Below are positions 18,337 to 25,772 of a DNA stretch of 64,000 nt, piece after piece. The DNA is taken from assembly GCF_000732625.1 (NCBI RefSeq), contig NZ_JPJI01000005.1:1-64000 (forward strand), in the 5' to 3' direction. This DNA is from Nonlabens ulvanivorans (GTDB taxonomy: Bacteria; Bacteroidota; Bacteroidia; Flavobacteriales; Flavobacteriaceae). Every line of letters begins with the position of its first letter. Within the stretch, counting starts at the first letter, position 1. The position numbers were made by a program, and so were the translations under genes. The notes under the pieces are model-generated. The model was not told the origin of the DNA. It was given only the letters and a program-made list of their open reading frames with translations, and made no database searches.

Positions 18337-18699
18337 TTATATAATAGCAATGATTAAACACATTGCTAAAAATATAGCTGCAGGAATAGATTTAAACATT
18401 GGATCCTTAATTCTGATATGCATAGATATAGAACCCGATAACAATAAAGCAAGACCTATTGCAGCAATATTTTCTAAGTTAGGATACCATATAGAAGCTA
18501 TTAAGAGTAACGATAGAGTTACTTTAAAAAAGCCAACAGCATAGCACATCCATGCTGGTAAACCATAAACCCTAAATTCTTCAATCATATTTTGTGCATT
18601 TCCACCGCGCCATTTGGTGGCTTTATTAAATTGTAATAACCATACATTTAATAAACTAATTGCTACTACAGCCTTAAGGGCGATGATAAAATATTCCAT
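18337..18699 (-). CDS. DoxX-like small membrane protein (second copy, convergent)
   Basis: 120 residues, four hydrophobic helices. The sequence EEFRVYGLPAWMCYAVGFFKVTLSLLL plays the same role as the corresponding segment of the neighbouring gene, and MHIRIKDP matches its RLKIKDS loop. The two proteins are therefore likely distant paralogues, now facing each other. A dispersed palindrome lies only 14 nt upstream of the ATG, in the expected promoter or leader. Function unknown. Confidence 0.72.
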   Translation of the reverse strand: MEYFIIALKAVVAISLLNVWLLQFNKATKWRGGNAQNMIEEFRVYGLPAWMCYAVGFFKVTLSLLLIASIWYPNLENIAAIGLALLLSGSISMHIRIKDPMFKSIPAAIFLAMCLIIAII

Positions 18700-18712
18700 G
18701 TTTTTTTTATTA

Positions 18713-18728
18713 TGCTTTCGCGAAAGCA
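18713..18728. repeat. Dispersed palindrome, intergenic copy 3
   Basis: 16-nt perfect palindrome TGCTTTCGCGAAAGCA (core 18714-18727) located in the leader of the minus-strand DoxX-like gene. Confidence 0.9.
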
Positions 18729-18797
18729 GATTTAAATACTCTCTTTATATTTTTAATAAATTTAAAGGAACATGTATGAATTTATGTTAAAATCAAT

Positions 18798-19136
18798 CTA
18801 AGAATCAAAACAAACTCTTTTTTTAAGAATATCTATTAATACTGAAGATCCATATTTATAGATGTCGGGAATATGTAGAATTGTAATCTTAATAAAGAAT
18901 TGATTCCCAAATTTCTTTTGTAAAGAGATCTGATGTTTGGTCTCCATAACATATACTTTATGGGATTTTTCCATCATATCTTTTGTAACTAGGTTCGTTC
19001 CTAACTTTTTACAAGTCACATCATTTGTGCCTGCAGATTCAAAGGACATTTGTCTATATTGAGAACTGAAAAAGTCTTCGGTGGTTTTTGATCGATCCTT
19101 ATTTGCAGAACATATGAATAAATATTGAAGCGCGAT
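18798..19136 (-). CDS. Low-molecular-weight protein-tyrosine-phosphatase-like protein, start codon lost or non-canonical
   Basis: The frame encodes the whole phosphatase-like fold. The P-loop is LFICSANKDRS (Cys9-X5-Arg15). FESAGTND, a KLGTN segment, VYVMETKH and the general-acid loop IPDIYKY follow, ending near KKRVCFDS. With the first residue taken as the codon at 19136-19134 the protein is 112 residues, the expected size. However, that codon is ATC where ATG is expected. No ATG, GTG or TTG lies in frame between the upstream TGA (19178-19176) and the P-loop. The first in-frame ATG (19049) would delete the catalytic loop. Either a start-loss mutation or a rare initiation codon is implied. 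Confidence 0.65.
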   Translation of the reverse strand: MALQYLFICSANKDRSKTTEDFFSSQYRQMSFESAGTNDVTCKKLGTNLVTKDMMEKSHKVYVMETKHQISLQKKFGNQFFIKITILHIPDIYKYGSSVLIDILKKRVCFDS

Positions 19137-19219
19137 AGTGTAATATCTTTTATGAATTACTAATTTATGTAAATCTCATTTATTCATAGCACTTAATAGT
19201 ATATGATAAGTTTAAAGAA

Positions 19220-19227
19220 TAATTTTG
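19220..19227 (+). promoter_or_regulatory. -7 box TAATTTTG for the zinc-ribbon gene
   Basis: TAnnTTTG match 22 nt before the ATG at 19250. Confidence 0.5.
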
Positions 19228-19249
19228 CATACTTAAAATCCTATTGAAT

Positions 19250-19555
19250 ATGATTAATGATATACCATGCATAAAATGTGACACACCTATCACTGTAGAC
19301 ACAGAGCTCTATTTAAAAGGTCAAACATTTACTTGTTCAAAATGTGACACTATTCTAGGAATAAATGAGCCTACTGATGTCGATGCTCAAAAGCTTAAAG
19401 AATTGAAACTATTTACTAAAAGTAAAAAAGTTAATGAAACAACAATTCCGTGTCCTGACTGCGGTACGATAATAAGCTTTAAAACAAAGGATTTAACAGC
19501 AGGAAAAGCTATGACTTGTGCAGCATGTAATGCGAGCGTATCTCTACAAGGTTAA
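19250..19555 (+). CDS. Small protein with two zinc ribbons
   Basis: 101 residues from the ATG at 19250. A TTG two codons upstream is possible but less likely. Four CxxC pairs are visible: CIKC near residue 7, CSKC near 30, CPDC near 68 and CAAC near 93. They form two consecutive treble-clef or ribbon-like zinc sites joined by a Lys-rich linker. There is no signal peptide or membrane segment. The partner (protein or nucleic acid) cannot be told from the sequence. It ends at a symmetrical terminator shared with the convergent DUF6503 gene. Confidence 0.75.
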   Translation: MINDIPCIKCDTPITVDTELYLKGQTFTCSKCDTILGINEPTDVDAQKLKELKLFTKSKKVNETTIPCPDCGTIISFKTKDLTAGKAMTCAACNASVSLQG

Positions 19556-19566
19556 AATTTTGATAT

Positions 19567-19598
19567 AAAAAAAGCCTGTCATGAGACAGGCTTTTTTT
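19567..19598. terminator. Bidirectional terminator between convergent genes
   Basis: Stem AAAAAAAGCCTGTC / GACAGGCTTTTTTT with a 4-nt loop. Serves the zinc-ribbon gene and the DUF6503 lipoprotein gene. Confidence 0.9.
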
Positions 19599-19612
19599 AT
19601 ATCAAATAATTT

Positions 19613-20440
19613 TTACTCACCAGGCATAGCAACCTCTCCAGCACCATCAGGTTGTGCATAGAATGAATCTTCTTTATTAACAAACTGGATATTTTTTATA
19701 GTAGCCAGACCTATTTGATTGGTATAACCATCTTGTGTATTCCAATTATGAAAAGACCAATTAGTAGCAAACGGCACACCGTCAACCATAGTTAACTCGT
19801 TATATTTTGCAGCATGTGGTTCTTTTTCTGCAGCCTCAACTCCTTTACCATAACTAACGATGTAAGCAACTCCTGCAAGAACATTAGTTTCTGGGTTTTT
19901 GTAAACCTCGTACCAGTCCTCAGAGGTATCACCTACTCCATTTTCAAAAGATAATCGAGCTGTCGGAAAAGTTGTATTGCCCCATGTCATTGCTTTTTCA
20001 TCTTGCCAAATCGTACCGCCATCATTTAATTTATATGGCATAGAAAAGAAATATGGCCAAGTGAAGATGTGAAATCTAGTCATTGGGTTAGTTAAATCAG
20101 CTTCATTACTAGCAAATACGTTATCACCATCAAAAACAATTACACTACCATCGTTTTTCACCATATGTATCATTGAACCGTCAGTTTCCTGAGTAATTAC
20201 ACCTTCAAAGATTGTATTACCACCAAATGCTACACTAAAGTCATATTGTACTGCATCCTTATCTAAAAAAGCATCTTTTTTGTGTGCCATTTCAATCGCT
20301 GCTGTAAACTCACTAATAGGCTCTAAATCAATTACATCAGTAACTTTGGTCGTTTCTTTTGTTATCTCAATTTCTTTTTGTGCTTCCTTACAACTCGTAA
20401 TAGCTATGGCTAAGACCCATATCAGTAAGATTTTTTTCAT
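19613..20440 (-). CDS. DUF6503 family lipoprotein
   Basis: 275 residues with a signal peptide and lipobox (ITSC, Cys17). The mature domain is beta-rich, of the LolA/LppX-like type. It includes a VQYDFSVAFGGNTIFEG strand pair, a GSVIVFDGDNVFAS hairpin, FTWPYFFSMPYKLNDGGT and EVYKNPETNVLAGVAYIV. I place it in DUF6503 by this pattern, and related genes lie at 45380 and 60036. The family is thought to bind lipid-like ligands by analogy only. It is probably monocistronic, with a shared terminator downstream. Confidence 0.75.
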   Translation of the reverse strand: MKKILLIWVLAIAITSCKEAQKEIEITKETTKVTDVIDLEPISEFTAAIEMAHKKDAFLDKDAVQYDFSVAFGGNTIFEGVITQETDGSMIHMVKNDGSVIVFDGDNVFASNEADLTNPMTRFHIFTWPYFFSMPYKLNDGGTIWQDEKAMTWGNTTFPTARLSFENGVGDTSEDWYEVYKNPETNVLAGVAYIVSYGKGVEAAEKEPHAAKYNELTMVDGVPFATNWSFHNWNTQDGYTNQIGLATIKNIQFVNKEDSFYAQPDGAGEVAMPGE

Positions 20441-20565
20441 AATTATATTTTATTTTTTTTGGAAATACAAATTTCAATATTAATTATCATTTGAGTTGTG
20501 ATGTGCTGTTAAACTTATCTCAAGCTTTATCTCTAATTACCGATGATTCTAGAAAATAGATCATA

Positions 20566-20595
20566 AAAAAGCCCATCACTATGGATGGGCTTTTT
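20566..20595 (-). terminator. Terminator of downstream cold-shock gene
   Basis: Stem AAAAAGCCCATC / GATGGGCTTTTT with a short loop. Almost identical to the hairpin at 20940, as expected if gene and terminator were duplicated together. Confidence 0.85.
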
Positions 20596-20618
20596 CTAAA
20601 ACTTTAAAAATATATGTC

Positions 20619-20810
20619 CTATAGAACTTTAACGTTCACGGCATTTAATCCTTTGTTTCCTTCTTTAAGATCAAATTCCACTTCGTCACCTTCACGGATC
20701 TCATCGATTAATCCTGAAATGTGTACAAAATGATCTTTGTCTACTCCTTCTTCAGTGATGAATCCAAATCCTTTGGTGTCGTTGAAAAATTTTACTATTC
20801 CTTTACTCAT
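20619..20810 (-). CDS. Cold-shock domain protein (copy 2 of tandem pair)
   Basis: 63 residues, a single cold-shock OB fold with RNP1-like KGFGFI and RNP2-like HFVHIS motifs. It binds single-stranded RNA or DNA in the cytoplasm and acts as an RNA chaperone. It differs from the neighbouring copy at only two positions (Ile5 for Thr, Asp11 for Glu). A leader of about 130 nt precedes the start, as is common for cold-induced transcripts. The gene has its own terminator. Confidence 0.93.
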   Translation of the reverse strand: MSKGIVKFFNDTKGFGFITEEGVDKDHFVHISGLIDEIREGDEVEFDLKEGNKGLNAVNVKVL

Positions 20811-20939
20811 TGTAATGTAATTAAATTTATTATACTATTTAGTTAGCAAAGCACGTGCCATCTTTTAAACAAACTATTATATTCAAATCTCTACGCTTAT
20901 GAATACCACTCATCACCAATTCACAAAAAATAGCGCATA

Positions 20940-20968
20940 AAAAAGCCCATCATATGGATGGGCTTTTT
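20940..20968 (-). terminator. Terminator between the two cold-shock genes
   Basis: Stem AAAAAGCCCATC / GATGGGCTTTTT with loop ATATG. It should separate transcription of the two copies. Confidence 0.85.
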
Positions 20969-20989
20969 CTTAAACTTTGAATATATGTC

Positions 20990-21181
20990 TTAAAGAACTT
21001 TTACGTTCACTGCATTTAATCCTTTGTTACCTTCTTTAAGGTCAAATTCAACCTCGTCACCTTCACGGATCTCGTCGATTAATCCTGAAATGTGTACGAA
21101 GTGATCTTTGTCTACTCCTTCTTCAGTGATAAAACCAAATCCTTTAGTCTCGTTGAAAAATTTTACTGTTCCTTTACTCAT
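20990..21181 (-). CDS. Cold-shock domain protein (copy 1 of tandem pair)
   Basis: 63 residues with KGFGFI and HFVHIS nucleic-acid-binding motifs. It is 61 of 63 identical to the next gene, and the nucleotide sequence is also highly conserved. A -7 box TATCTTTG lies 33 nt upstream of the ATG. It is transcribed away from the DbpA-type helicase gene end at 21352 on the same strand, so the helicase and the two cold-shock genes form a same-direction group that may respond to cold. Confidence 0.93.
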   Translation of the reverse strand: MSKGTVKFFNETKGFGFITEEGVDKDHFVHISGLIDEIREGDEVEFDLKEGNKGLNAVNVKVL

Positions 21182-21213
21182 CTTAATGTAATTAAATTAT
21201 ATAATGTAAGTTG

Positions 21214-21221
21214 CAAAGATA
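21214..21221 (-). promoter_or_regulatory. -7 box TATCTTTG for cold-shock gene copy 1
   Basis: TAnnTTTG match on the minus strand, 33 nt upstream of the start codon. Confidence 0.6.
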
Positions 21222-21351
21222 GAGCCATTAAACTGCTAATCGGCTTTATTTTTTGATATATCTTCATTTATTGAGGCTTAACAAGCCTTTCAAGCTTATA
21301 AAACTAATATATCACGACTAAAAGCCATTCTTTTTCAAGCAATTAGATTAA

Positions 21352-22662
21352 CTAAAGTTTATAAATGCGCACCTTTTTCTTTTTAAGCCGCGTATTATTA
21401 GTCTTTTCAATCACATCATAAAGTTTTTTCTTAGGTACGGCTACAAAAGCACAATCCTGTTTCAACTCTATAACTCCTAACTCATTTTTATTTAATCCAC
21501 CTTGTTTAAAGAATAACCCAGCGATATCACCTTTAGAAATTTTATCCTTACGACCACCAGAAATAAATACGGTAGCCCATTCTGTTTGTAAAGAACTTTT
21601 AATAGCATCTGGTACCAGAACGTCTTCTGTTGTTATAAATTCCGGCACGGTTTCTTTATTCCACTGCAATACATATGCAGTTCCAGAGGCATTCATTCGT
21701 GCTGTTCTACCATTTCTATGCGTAAACTCTTCTGCCTTTAGAGGCAATTGATAGTGTATGATATATTTCAATTCTGGAATATCTAATCCACGTGCTGCAA
21801 GATCTGTTGCAATGATAATTTGATGAGTACCGTTTCTAAATTTTATCAGCGCACGTTCACGCTCTTGTTGCTCCATACCACCATAGAAAAGTCCATGTTC
21901 AATATCGTGAGTACTTAAGTATTCGCTAACAAAATTGATCGTATCCTTAAAATTACAAAATATGATACCTGGTTGGTTTCCTATATGGTGTAATAATTCT
22001 ACTAACGTTTTTAATTTATCCTTATCTGGAGAGCTCACTTTTTTAATAGCCAACTCTTTAACACCTGTAGCGGTATAATCTATTACCTTAGGATTTTTAA
22101 CTCTTGCAAAATCTGGTATACGTATGTTTTGAGTAGCACTAGTTAGAATTCGCTTTTTAACATTGACTAGGATACTCATGATATCACTCATTTCACGTTC
22201 AAACCCTATTTCTAGAGACTTATCAAATTCATCAAGTACAATTGTTTTAAGATCATCAATTGAGAAACTTTCACGATCTAGATGATCTAGCACACGACCT
22301 GGAGTACCTATTAATATAGTTGGTGTATGGGCAAGTTCTATTTTATCTTTTGATATAGGACGTCCACCATATACTGCGTTTGCCTTAAAACCAGTTCCCA
22401 TATCACGTATCACTTGCTCAATTTGAATAGCTAGTTCTCTCGACGGAACTATGATAAGAAGCTGTACCTCTTTAATTTGTGGTTTTAATAAATCAATGAC
22501 GGGTAATAGAAAAGCGAGCGTTTTTCCGGTACCTGTAGGTGACAGTAAAATAGTATTAGGATAGGCAGGTATGGTTAGTATGGCCTGTTCTTGCATAGGA
22601 TTCAGTGTTGTGATTCCTAATTTTGCAAGTATTTGTTCTTGATTCTTTATAGTTGTTGACAT
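21352..22662 (-). CDS. DEAD-box RNA helicase with DbpA-type RNA-binding domain
   Basis: 436 residues. The helicase motifs are complete: Walker A SPTGTGKT (41-48), PSRELA, TPGR, motif II at 144-147, SAT at 175-177, then ATDLAARGLDI and HRNGRTAR. The C-terminal 70 residues (KGDIAGLFFKQGGLNKNELG) look like the DbpA RNA-binding domain that targets 23S rRNA in ribosome assembly. Motif II reads DEFD instead of DEAD, keeping the two catalytic acidic residues. A role in ribosome biogenesis or cold adaptation is inferred from family and neighbours. A -7 box lies just upstream of the ATG. Confidence 0.9.
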   Translation of the reverse strand: MSTTIKNQEQILAKLGITTLNPMQEQAILTIPAYPNTILLSPTGTGKTLAFLLPVIDLLKPQIKEVQLLIIVPSRELAIQIEQVIRDMGTGFKANAVYGGRPISKDKIELAHTPTILIGTPGRVLDHLDRESFSIDDLKTIVLDEFDKSLEIGFEREMSDIMSILVNVKKRILTSATQNIRIPDFARVKNPKVIDYTATGVKELAIKKVSSPDKDKLKTLVELLHHIGNQPGIIFCNFKDTINFVSEYLSTHDIEHGLFYGGMEQQERERALIKFRNGTHQIIIATDLAARGLDIPELKYIIHYQLPLKAEEFTHRNGRTARMNASGTAYVLQWNKETVPEFITTEDVLVPDAIKSSLQTEWATVFISGGRKDKISKGDIAGLFFKQGGLNKNELGVIELKQDCAFVAVPKKKLYDVIEKTNNTRLKKKKVRIYKL

Positions 22663-22666
22663 AGTG

Positions 22667-22674
22667 CAAAAGTA
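22667..22674 (-). promoter_or_regulatory. -7 box TACTTTTG for helicase gene
   Basis: TAnnTTTG match ending 4 nt before the ATG, implying a leaderless or nearly leaderless transcript. Confidence 0.5.
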
Positions 22675-22752
22675 GTCGTTTCTTATAATGTGATGCCTTA
22701 AGAATGATCATAAGTGAGTTTGATGATATACTTGCTCAGTAAATAGGTATTC

Positions 22753-22768
22753 CGCTTTCGCGAAAGCG
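22753..22768. repeat. Dispersed palindrome, intergenic copy 4
   Basis: CGCTTTCGCGAAAGCG (core 22754-22767) between the helicase start and the metallo-hydrolase stop, 49 nt after that stop. Confidence 0.9.
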
Positions 22769-22816
22769 AGGTTAAAGACGGATATTATGCAATGTAATGT
22801 TCAATAAATAGAACCT

Positions 22817-23950
22817 CTACTTCCACCACTGCCCATAAGCTGATGCAGTATCATCGAGATGTATCACATCACCAATTTGAGGTGTGATAACAGGTAGATT
22901 TAACAATTCACCAGCAGTAGTAACACGATTCACTGGATCTCGCCAATCATGTAAAGCTAGTTTGAATCCTGCCCAGTGAATAGGCATTATTGCGCGAGCA
23001 TTAAGATCCTTACCAGCTTGAGCTGTTTCCTCTGGCATCATGTGAATATCAGACCACAACTCGTTGTACTGACCGCATTCCATTAAAGCTAGATCAAATG
23101 GACCATATTGATTCCCAATAGCTTTAAAATGATCGCTATAACCACTATCACCACTAAAGAATAACTTTTCAGTCTCATTTTGTATCACCCAACTACTCCA
23201 TAAAGTACTTTGCTCTGCTCCTATCTTTCTACCAGAAAAATGTTGTGCTGGTGTACACGCTAGTTGTATATCACCTAGTGTCACCTCTTGCCACCAGTCT
23301 AGTTCTGTAATAGCACTGGACTCTATTCCCCATGCTTCTAAATGAACGCCTACACCTAATGGGACATAATAATGAGAAACTTTATCTTTTAAAGCTATAA
23401 TAGAATCATAATCAAGGTGATCGTAATGATCGTGAGATATAATAACGGCATCAATAGACGGTAAATCTTCAATTTCAATAGGTAATTCACTATTAAAACG
23501 ATTTGCACCTAACCATGGATGTGGAGCTGCCACTTTACCAAACATAGGATCTATGAGAATGCTTTTATCATTCATTTTTAAATAAAAAGCAGAATGACCA
23601 AACCATATCAATTGTGTAGAATCCTGCTCTTTTAATATCTTTTTATTGACTTTTTGTACCTGAAGATCATGTGATGGTGATCCATTAGGAACCTTAGTAG
23701 TAAGGAACTTATAAGCGATACCTAAAGTTTTACTTAACCCTAAATCAGGTGGTACACTAGCATCAATGTTTCTAAACTTATGATCAGAATAGTTTGATGA
23801 TGATTGATATAAACGTTGTCTATCTTCATTTACATCACCTCCAAAAGTGGGATAGAAATTGACAAATACAAAATATACTACAACAAGTAAAATAATGATG
23901 CTAAGGATGGTCCAAATCATGCGTCGTAGTATTTTTTTAAATGTCTTCAA
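22817..23950 (-). CDS. Membrane-anchored metallo-beta-lactamase-fold hydrolase, NAPE-PLD-like
   Basis: 377 residues from a TTG that gives a basic, well-formed signal anchor (residues 12-32). An ATG at 23920 is the alternative start. The metal-binding motif HDHYDHLD is at 173-180, followed by downstream ligands in AQHFSGR, SGDSGYSDHF and PIHWAGF. The order resembles N-acylphosphatidylethanolamine phospholipase D and UlaG-like hydrolases. It probably acts on a phospholipid or related ester at the periplasmic face. Start and stop nearly abut the PepSY gene (4 nt), so it is the third gene of a GT9-PepSY-hydrolase operon. Confidence 0.82.
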   Translation of the reverse strand: MKTFKKILRRMIWTILSIIILLVVVYFVFVNFYPTFGGDVNEDRQRLYQSSSNYSDHKFRNIDASVPPDLGLSKTLGIAYKFLTTKVPNGSPSHDLQVQKVNKKILKEQDSTQLIWFGHSAFYLKMNDKSILIDPMFGKVAAPHPWLGANRFNSELPIEIEDLPSIDAVIISHDHYDHLDYDSIIALKDKVSHYYVPLGVGVHLEAWGIESSAITELDWWQEVTLGDIQLACTPAQHFSGRKIGAEQSTLWSSWVIQNETEKLFFSGDSGYSDHFKAIGNQYGPFDLALMECGQYNELWSDIHMMPEETAQAGKDLNARAIMPIHWAGFKLALHDWRDPVNRVTTAGELLNLPVITPQIGDVIHLDDTASAYGQWWK

Positions 23951-23954
23951 TTCT

Positions 23955-24470
23955 TTAAATAAATAACAAAACTAAGGCTAGCACTATACCAGCTGCCGTA
24001 TAATACATTCCTTTTTTGAATATAGAAGTACCAGGCATAAACATCCAGAAACTGGATAATACAAAGAATAATAATCCTAGACCAAATGTGATATTTAAAA
24101 AGAATAAAGGTTGACTAGATTTTGCTTTGTGTAAGTGAGTCATTTTATCCAAAACATATGGTAATTCCATTTTTGTATAATTTACAGCACCAGTTGCTTT
24201 GTTATAATCTCCATTTTTAAAGGTCAATACATCGCCATTCACTTTTTCTATCTTTAATCGCTTATCACCTATAGCCTGTCCTAAAGCTTTCTCATTGAGT
24301 TGTGCATTAATTGTTTTTGTATAGGAAACCTCGCGTTTCATTACATCACTATCACGGAAAATTAAAACAATACCACTTATTGCATAAATAGCCATTATTC
24401 CTGCAAGGAAAAACCCTAAATAGCGGTGAAATATTCTCATTTTAAGCGATGTAGCACTTGGTCTTGCCAT
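23955..24470 (-). CDS. PepSY-associated transmembrane protein
   Basis: 171 residues. Three hydrophobic helices are visible, near 16-36, 125-143 and 152-171. They surround a periplasmic PepSY-like loop (GDKRLKIEKVNGDVLTFKNGDYNKATG). The HRYLGFFLAGIMAIYAISGIV start with its conserved histidine is typical of PepSY-associated membrane helices, which in some relatives carry haem or work with iron reductases. No reductase domain is fused here. It lies 18 nt after the glycosyltransferase gene in an operon. Confidence 0.75.
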   Translation of the reverse strand: MARPSATSLKMRIFHRYLGFFLAGIMAIYAISGIVLIFRDSDVMKREVSYTKTINAQLNEKALGQAIGDKRLKIEKVNGDVLTFKNGDYNKATGAVNYTKMELPYVLDKMTHLHKAKSSQPLFFLNITFGLGLLFFVLSSFWMFMPGTSIFKKGMYYTAAGIVLALVLLFI

Positions 24471-24488
24471 AATATATAAAGTTTAAAT

Positions 24489-25535
24489 TTATTTAATAAC
24501 GCCATCTACGGCTTTAATTATTTCATCATAGGTTAAGTCTCCTGTAAATAAGGAAAAACTCTTTCCGTTAAAAGGTTCGTATACGTGACGATTAGTTCTA
24601 GAAAACAATCCTACAACAGGTGCTCCAGATGCGCTTGCAAGATGCATGATTCCACAATCGGCACCTATCCACACATCAGTATGAGAAATGAAAGCTGCAA
24701 TTTCTCTTATATCCTTACTGTAATAAGATGGCGCTGTAAAATTGATTTGTGAAACATTTTCATAAGGCAACACCTCTACAATGTGATAATCTGGATACTC
24801 TAATTGTAATCTTTTATAAAACGGTATCCACCACTCTGGTTGATAACATTTATCTCCAGTAGCAAATGTGAAAATTGAAATGACCTTCTTTGAATCATCA
24901 ACTATTTCTCGTAGTCTTTTTAGTCCACTTTGTAATTCCTTATTACTAAGTTTTAAACTTAGGTTAGGTACTGGTAAATTATCATTAATAAAACCTAATC
25001 TTGTCATATAAGCTCTGAAGGCATAGACTTGTTCTTTTGCGATATGACGTCCATCCTCGAACTGTTGAGTAAAGTCTTGTCCTTCTTCTCCAAAGACTTT
25101 ATACTTAGCTCTAGCCATTTGTGTATATAATCGACCAGAAGAAGAGCCTATCACAGCGTTAATAGCAAAATCATATTTGTATTTGCGAACTGATGTTGCT
25201 CCTTCAATATAATCTTTAAGATTCTTAAATGGCTTCTTAGGAAGTCTAGTGATATGATCAACTGCTTCATAATTTTCAAAGATTATAGGTCCTAGAAACC
25301 CTTGAACAATTAGGTCAATTTTTACATTAGGAAAAGTACGTATGACTTCTTGTACTAAAGGTGTTATTAAAATAAGATTGCCCAATCTATGATTAGTGCG
25401 CACGATTAACACTCTTTTTACTTCTTTAAGGTCTTTTAAATCGCCAGGCATCGGTTCATGATTGCTCCCTAACTTTCTCGTTAGAGATTTCATGATTTTC
25501 CTACGATAATTATTGACTTTTTTAGAAGACGCCAT
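24489..25535 (-). CDS. Glycosyltransferase family 9 (heptosyltransferase-like)
   Basis: 348 residues with two Rossmann-like halves, as in GT-B enzymes. The N-terminal domain starts RVLIVRTNHRLGNLILITP. The C-terminal half has VISIFTFATGD and a donor-binding stretch WIGADCGIMHLASASGAPVVGLF, the ADP-heptose:LPS heptosyltransferase signature (D-S/C-G-x-x-H-L-A). It likely acts at the inner membrane in lipopolysaccharide or another surface glycan. The N-terminal 30 residues are basic. First gene of the operon running to 22817. Confidence 0.87.
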   Translation of the reverse strand: MASSKKVNNYRRKIMKSLTRKLGSNHEPMPGDLKDLKEVKRVLIVRTNHRLGNLILITPLVQEVIRTFPNVKIDLIVQGFLGPIIFENYEAVDHITRLPKKPFKNLKDYIEGATSVRKYKYDFAINAVIGSSSGRLYTQMARAKYKVFGEEGQDFTQQFEDGRHIAKEQVYAFRAYMTRLGFINDNLPVPNLSLKLSNKELQSGLKRLREIVDDSKKVISIFTFATGDKCYQPEWWIPFYKRLQLEYPDYHIVEVLPYENVSQINFTAPSYYSKDIREIAAFISHTDVWIGADCGIMHLASASGAPVVGLFSRTNRHVYEPFNGKSFSLFTGDLTYDEIIKAVDGVIK

Positions 25536-25556
25536 TGTTTTATTTCAAACGAATGG

Positions 25557-25564
25557 CAAAAGTA
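25557..25564 (-). promoter_or_regulatory. -7 box TACTTTTG for GT9 operon
   Basis: TAnnTTTG match 21 nt upstream of the glycosyltransferase ATG. Confidence 0.55.
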
Positions 25565-25628
25565 AGCAACAGCAACCAAAGTGTTTAATTAAATATTTTA
25601 TTTTAATCTGTGAGGTTTTTAACGATCT

Positions 25629-25644
25629 CGCTTTCGCGAAAGCG
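25629..25644. repeat. Dispersed palindrome, intergenic copy 5
   Basis: CGCTTTCGCGAAAGCG (core 25630-25643), in the divergent gap between the GT9 operon and the histidine kinase gene. Confidence 0.9.
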
Positions 25645-25772
25645 CAATTATCATGATCTATATAACATTAACTATAATAATGATAAGTAATAACATATAG
25701 TCTTTAAAAAAGTGATTTTCAGAGTATATATCAATGATAATACTCTTAATTTGCAGTTATAATTTGACAACA

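Noticed and set aside
18296-18544. Plus-strand 82-codon frame across the convergent DoxX genes
   Set aside because: Overlaps the ends of both better-supported genes and has no recognisable features.
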